DNA from: Anaerolineae bacterium
GTDB taxonomy: Bacteria; Chloroflexota; Anaerolineae; Aggregatilineales; Phototrophicaceae
NCBI GenBank assembly: GCA_015492875.1
Contig: WGEI01000173.1
Coordinates: forward strand, 1-5,871
Direction: 5' to 3'
DNA length: 5,871 nt
Shown piece after piece: positions 1 through 4,000 of this stretch. The notes beneath the pieces are model-generated. The model was not told the origin of the DNA. It made no database searches and saw only the letters and a program-made list of their open reading frames with translations. Position 1 is the first letter of the stretch, and every line of letters starts with the position of its first letter. A program made the position numbers and the translations under genes.

Positions 1-23
1 TCGGAGATGTGTATAAGAGACAG
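1..23. other. Residual Nextera/Tn5 sequencing adapter (artefact)
   Basis: Bases 5-23 read AGATGTGTATAAGAGACAG, the 19-bp Tn5 mosaic end used in Nextera tagmentation. The preceding TCGG matches the read-2 side adapter, which ends in GGGCTCGG before the mosaic end; the read-1 adapter has CGTC there. The sequence sits exactly at the window edge and the folD reading frame starts immediately after it. It is therefore untrimmed library adapter, not a genomic transposon end. Anything translated through it, such as an in-frame extension of folD, is artificial. Confidence 0.97.
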
Positions 24-581
24 GGCTTTAGTGAGCATAAGCGCCATCGGCATCCCGACAATGTTACTGCGACCGATAACGACGGCATAAGCACCTGCGA
101 TTTTAGCGCCCGCTTCTTCAATAAGCACCATGCAGCCGGTCGGTGTGGCGGGGGTGAATGTAGGTTGGCGGCCTTTTTGCGCTAATTTGCCGATGTTGAT
201 TGGATGAAAACCGTCAACGTCTTTATCAAGGCTAACCCGACTCAGAACCCGCTCTTCATCAATACCATCAGGCAGGGGTAATTGGACTAAAATACCGTGA
301 ATTTTGGGGTCTTCATTCAGTTGGGTGACGAGGGATTCTACTTCTTCTTGGCTGACATTTGCGGGGACTTCATAAGCGGTGGAGGCGATACCAACTTTTT
401 CACAGGCGCGCCGTTTCATCCTCACATACATGGCCGAAGCGGGGTCATCACCAGCTAAGACCGCGCCCAATCCAGGGGCGTAACCGTGTTTTTCCTTAAA
501 ACGGGCAGCATCAGCGGCAATTTTTTCTCGCAACCGCGCGGCAACTGCATTACCATCTATGATTGTTGCTGTTCCATCCAT
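24..581 (-). CDS. folD: FolD, methylenetetrahydrofolate dehydrogenase/cyclohydrolase (C-terminus missing)
   Basis: FolD is a cytoplasmic bifunctional enzyme that interconverts 5,10-methylene-, 5,10-methenyl- and 10-formyl-tetrahydrofolate, using NAD(P), to supply one-carbon units. The 186 visible residues carry the family signatures in order: IIDG near residues 7-10, YVRMKRRACEKVGI with Y52 and the catalytic lysine K56, GILVQLPLP with Q100, DKDVDGFHPINIGKL with D123, a TPATPTGC segment (usually PCTPxG, so Ala replaces the common Cys at 145), and the Rossmann motif GRSNIVGMP at 170-178. FolD proteins are usually about 280-300 residues, so roughly 100 C-terminal residues of the nucleotide-binding domain are missing because the contig ends in adapter. 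The start at 581 is chosen because AAAAGGA (598-592 on the minus strand) lies 10 bases upstream. The alternative ATGs at 592 and 577 are in another frame. It is divergent from the adhesin gene with no apparent functional connection. Confidence 0.96.
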
Positions 582-730
582 TCGGGCTTCATCCTTTTCG
601 CTGTGGTCTAGTAAGACAATGCAAGAATAGCAAATTTAGGACAAGGCAACGAGTGAAGATTATCGCTAAATCGGGCTACATTAAGCACGTTATTAGTGGG
701 CGAAAATTTGTCAATGCATCTGTACAACTC

Positions 731-756
731 GTCTACAAATTAGCAACGCAGTAGAC
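731..756. repeat. 6-bp inverted repeat GTCTAC...GTAGAC
   Basis: GTCTAC (731-736) and GTAGAC (751-756) are exact inverted complements separated by 14 bases. The match does not extend outward or inward. The candidate -35 element (740-745) lies between the arms, so an operator for a dimeric regulator is possible. A 6-bp repeat also arises easily by chance, so this is tentative. Confidence 0.3.
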
Positions 757-768
757 CAACAATATCAG
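740..768 (+). promoter_or_regulatory. Possible promoter for the pilin-adhesin gene
   Basis: TTAGCA (740-745) and TATCAG (763-768) each match four of six bases of the housekeeping sigma -35 and -10 consensus, with the ideal 17-bp spacing. They would place transcription initiation about 70 bases before the start codon. The match is weak and promoter rules for this organism are unknown, so this is only the best available candidate on this strand. Confidence 0.2.
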
Positions 769-835
769 GTAACATTATAGAAGCGGGGAAGGTTTTCTCT
801 GCTCATATGTATCATCAATTGCGAAAGTATCGACC

Positions 836-839
836 GAGG
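836..839 (+). promoter_or_regulatory. Shine-Dalgarno sequence for the pilin-adhesin gene
   Basis: GAGG, followed by T, lies 8 bases before the ATG at 848. It fixes this codon as the start. The upstream in-frame stop is TAA at 769-771, and no other in-frame ATG lies between that stop and 848. Confidence 0.75.
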
Positions 840-847
840 TTCAACGC

Positions 848-1021
848 ATGGGTGACAAGAAGATTATTCGGGTATTTCGACGGCGCCTTGAGCGCGGTCA
901 AGCGATGGTGGAGTATGCACTCATTTTAGTGCTGGTCATCATCGGGTTTGCCATTGCTTTAGCCGCAACTGGGCCAGCAATCGGCAATGTGTTCAGTAAT
1001 ACGGTTTATAACTTACTAGGA
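848..1021 (+). other. Flp/type IVb prepilin leader and pilin helix (residues 1-58)
   Basis: A basic leader (residues 1-17, with RVFRRRLERG) is followed by QAMVEYALILVLVIIGFAIA. The expected prepilin-peptidase cut is after G17, giving mature Q1 with Glu at +5 and Tyr at +6, the Flp (Tad) pilin signature. The helix of about 20 hydrophobic residues ends in GPAIGNVFSN at 42-51, which matches the C-terminal part of short stand-alone Flp pilins as I know them. Almost a whole Flp pilin therefore appears to be fused to the adhesin, not just a generic signal peptide. Confidence 0.85.
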
Positions 1022-4000
1022 CAAACGACAACACCACGGCAATTGGGTGGGGTTAGTGATTTCTGGGCAACAGTAACTTGGGTGGCAACACAAACGCCGC
1101 AGGAATTCCCCTTGCCCACTCGCACCTTGCCGCCACCTAGTAAAACACCAACACCAGGGCCTTCGCCAACGAATACGCCCGTGACACCAACTAACACACC
1201 GACAAACACACCAACGCCACCGCCGACGCCGACGCCGCGCGATTTTCAATTTACCGCGCCATGGAGTGACTCGGCAGAAGACTTGCAATACTGGCGGTTG
1301 GATAACAGTGTGTTCCTCGGCGCTGATGGTTGGTATGGCAAATATTATGGCAATCGCGAATTAGCAGGCTCGCCGGACTTCGAAGGCTGGAACAAGGATG
1401 TACTAGGACCAGACCAAGAATTCCAGATTGACATGTATTGGGGTGGCGGCGCGCCACAACCTAGTTGGCCATCTGGCAACCCCGGCGACAACTGGTCAGC
1501 AATCTGGACAAGAAACATCTACTTGCAGCAAGCCATGACACTGCGCTTTGATTTGCGCTCCAATAATGGTATGCGCATCTGGATTTTAGGCGGTTCGTAT
1601 GGTAACGACCCCAACACCTGCTCTGCTACCGGTGTCACCCCCGGTGGATTAGGGCAATCGCGCCAAAGCGGGCAATATCCTATCTTCTATGACGATAGTT
1701 CCGCCTACCCCAACGACTGTTTACTCTATGACAAGTGGTATCACGGCACAGCGGATAGCTCGGTGGGTACGCGCACCATTCCCGCAGGGTTGTATACGCT
1801 TCGTGTCGATTTCTATGAGGAAGCGGGTACTGCACAAGCGCGAGTTATCGTTACCCAAGATGGGTTAACCGCCAATCCTGACGATTCGAAGCTAGATAGC
1901 TCATGGAATCCCACGAGCGGGCAGCCAAAGTGTAACTGGAGCAATAGCGATAACAACAGCGGGCGCGATGCAAACTCTGCGCCATGGATGTGGGAAGAAT
2001 ATAAGGACGGTGACCCAGAACGGTTCACGGTTTGCCATCTAGAGCTACGCGGCTCGGTGCTCATTCCCAATAGCATGACCCAACCAGAATTAACCTTCTG
2101 GGATATTTGGGATTTGCAAGACGATGACCTGCAAGCGTATGTCGAAGTTGCAGAATATGTCACTGATGCTAGCGGCAACCTAGACCGTAGCGCGCTCAAT
2201 TGGATTCGCGTACCGTTACACAATGGTAGTAATGCGGCAACAAACAGCCGCTATAACTACAACTGGACGTATCAAGTCATTGACCTGACAGATGTCCGCG
2301 GAGATGGTACAACGACAACCGATGACAACTTCGTCGGCAAGCGTGTGACATTCCGCTTTGCTTTAGCGGCATTAGACCATAATTGGCGGCGGCGGCGTTG
2401 GTATATTGATACCATCCGCATTGATAACAGCAAACGTAAGACCTTCCCCACTGGCACAGTCTGGAATTTGGATACGCCAGACCAGCTCGACGACTTCATT
2501 TTGACTGGTAGCTGGAGACTCACGGACAAGCACAAGCGTGGGGTTAGCGGCATGTCACTCCATGAGAGTGTTGGCGATTCCGACAATGGTTTCCCAGCAG
2601 TATGGCCATACACTTCTTATAACAATTTCAGCCAATCGCCCACCAGCGACTACGATTTACACTCATTGCGCACCCATGCGGTGGAATTCAATGGCTGGGT
2701 AGATTTGGACGCTTCGCCAATAGACCATGAAGGCGATAATCAGGATGCTATCCTCACCTTCTGGTATGCATACTATATTGACCGCCGCACGGGCATTGAG
2801 GTGGAATACACGCTCGATGATTACAGCGCGGGCGATGCAGCAAACTGGAAGGTTGTGCCCAATGGTGGGCAGATTATCCCGCGCAACAACGGCAGCCGAC
2901 TCACCCAAACATCGATGCAACAGGCTGAAATTAACCTTGAGGAAATCGTCAATGCTGAAGGGTTAACACCAGGTAACAGACGTTTCCGCCTGCGTATTGT
3001 GATGACGGTGCGCAGAGATGCTAGCCGCCGAGATGGCTTGTGGCTTGACGACATTGCAATCGAACGCAAGAGCCGCCCGAAATTCACCCGCTATCCATTT
3101 GTGGATGATGCAGAGTCTGGCACACAAAACTGGCTTATGGGCGGCACATGGGACCGCACTAACCTCGTCGCATTTGGCGGCAATGGCAAGGCCACAACAA
3201 GCAGCGGGCATTCATTCACCGATACGCCGGGCGTTGATGGCAATGGTGTTCCCTTGCAATATGCACGTAATTCAGATTCAGCAATGGAAATTTTGTGGCC
3301 GTTCGACCTAATGAACGACACGCCAGAGAACACCATGTCGCCCGCGTGCAATGTCACACCTGCGTCGCTGTGTACGTATGACGGCACGGCAGCGGTTGAT
3401 CCGGTATTAACCTTCTGGTTCCGTCGTGGCGAGATTGACAGCGGCGACTACTTCGCCGTTGAGTGGAAACGCAATGGCGATACAACATGGAACGAACTTT
3501 GGCGCTACGAAGCCAGCATGGCGACACGCACGAATTCACCTAGCAGCCGTACGCGGCGTAATATCGCGTGGGAATACGTCGAAGTTGACTTAACCCCTGT
3601 AATGAATAGCTTCGATCCAAGCCCAGTAGACCCATACGATGATGATATTTCCTTCCGCTTCCGCTTGAAGGCCAATAACAACTGGCGTGTTGGTGATGGG
3701 GTCTATATCGATAACATCATCTTAGAAGAGCGGAATGAAAAGGATTGGAAGCTGTGGCCAACGAGCGAAAATCGCACAGCTGCAGGCGGTGCAAGCCTGG
3801 GCAATGGCGATGGTGAAGAATTCTTCGATGACTTCGACTTTGACACCAACTGGGATTCGAACTGGATTCTGGGCGGACAATGGGAAGTTATCGATTGGGA
3901 ATCCCGCAATGGTCTATTCGCCATCCATGATAGTGTCACGGATATGGATACAGGTGATGTGCAAAGCGTTTCGCCACCAGACTCACCGGTTGTTGTCCCA

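Larger units (their letters stand above)
582..847. other. Divergent intergenic region, folD / pilin-adhesin
   Basis: This 266-bp gap separates the two divergent genes and should hold the promoters of both. I find no convincing coding sequence. A small plus-strand frame at 563-754 overlaps the folD start, has no ribosome binding site I can see and resembles no family. For the rightward gene there is a weak promoter-like pair at 740-768 and a Shine-Dalgarno at 836-839. For folD only the AAAAGGA at 592-598 is clear; the best minus-strand candidate (TTGTCC at 644-639, CATTGT at 621-616, 17-bp spacing) is too weak to annotate. No terminator-like hairpin or riboswitch was recognised. Confidence 0.7.

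Noticed and set aside
5..23. Tn5/IS50-type mosaic end as a real mobile element
   Set aside because: The preceding TCGG matches the commercial read-2 adapter and the sequence lies at the very edge of the contig; no transposase or second end is present.
563..754. Small plus-strand frame of 63 codons in the intergenic region
   Set aside because: It begins inside the 5' end of folD on the opposite strand, has no clear Shine-Dalgarno and no family resemblance. It is possible but unsupported.
848..1021. Ordinary Sec signal peptide or lipoprotein signal
   Set aside because: There is no lipobox Cys and no AxA-type cleavage site positioned like a Sec signal. The GQAMVEY site with Glu+5 and Tyr+6 before the hydrophobic helix is the prepilin pattern.
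1130..1237. G-rich minus strand as a possible G-quadruplex or DNA-level regulatory repeat
   Set aside because: G runs are mostly only two bases long and the composition is fully explained by Thr/Pro codons of the stalk.
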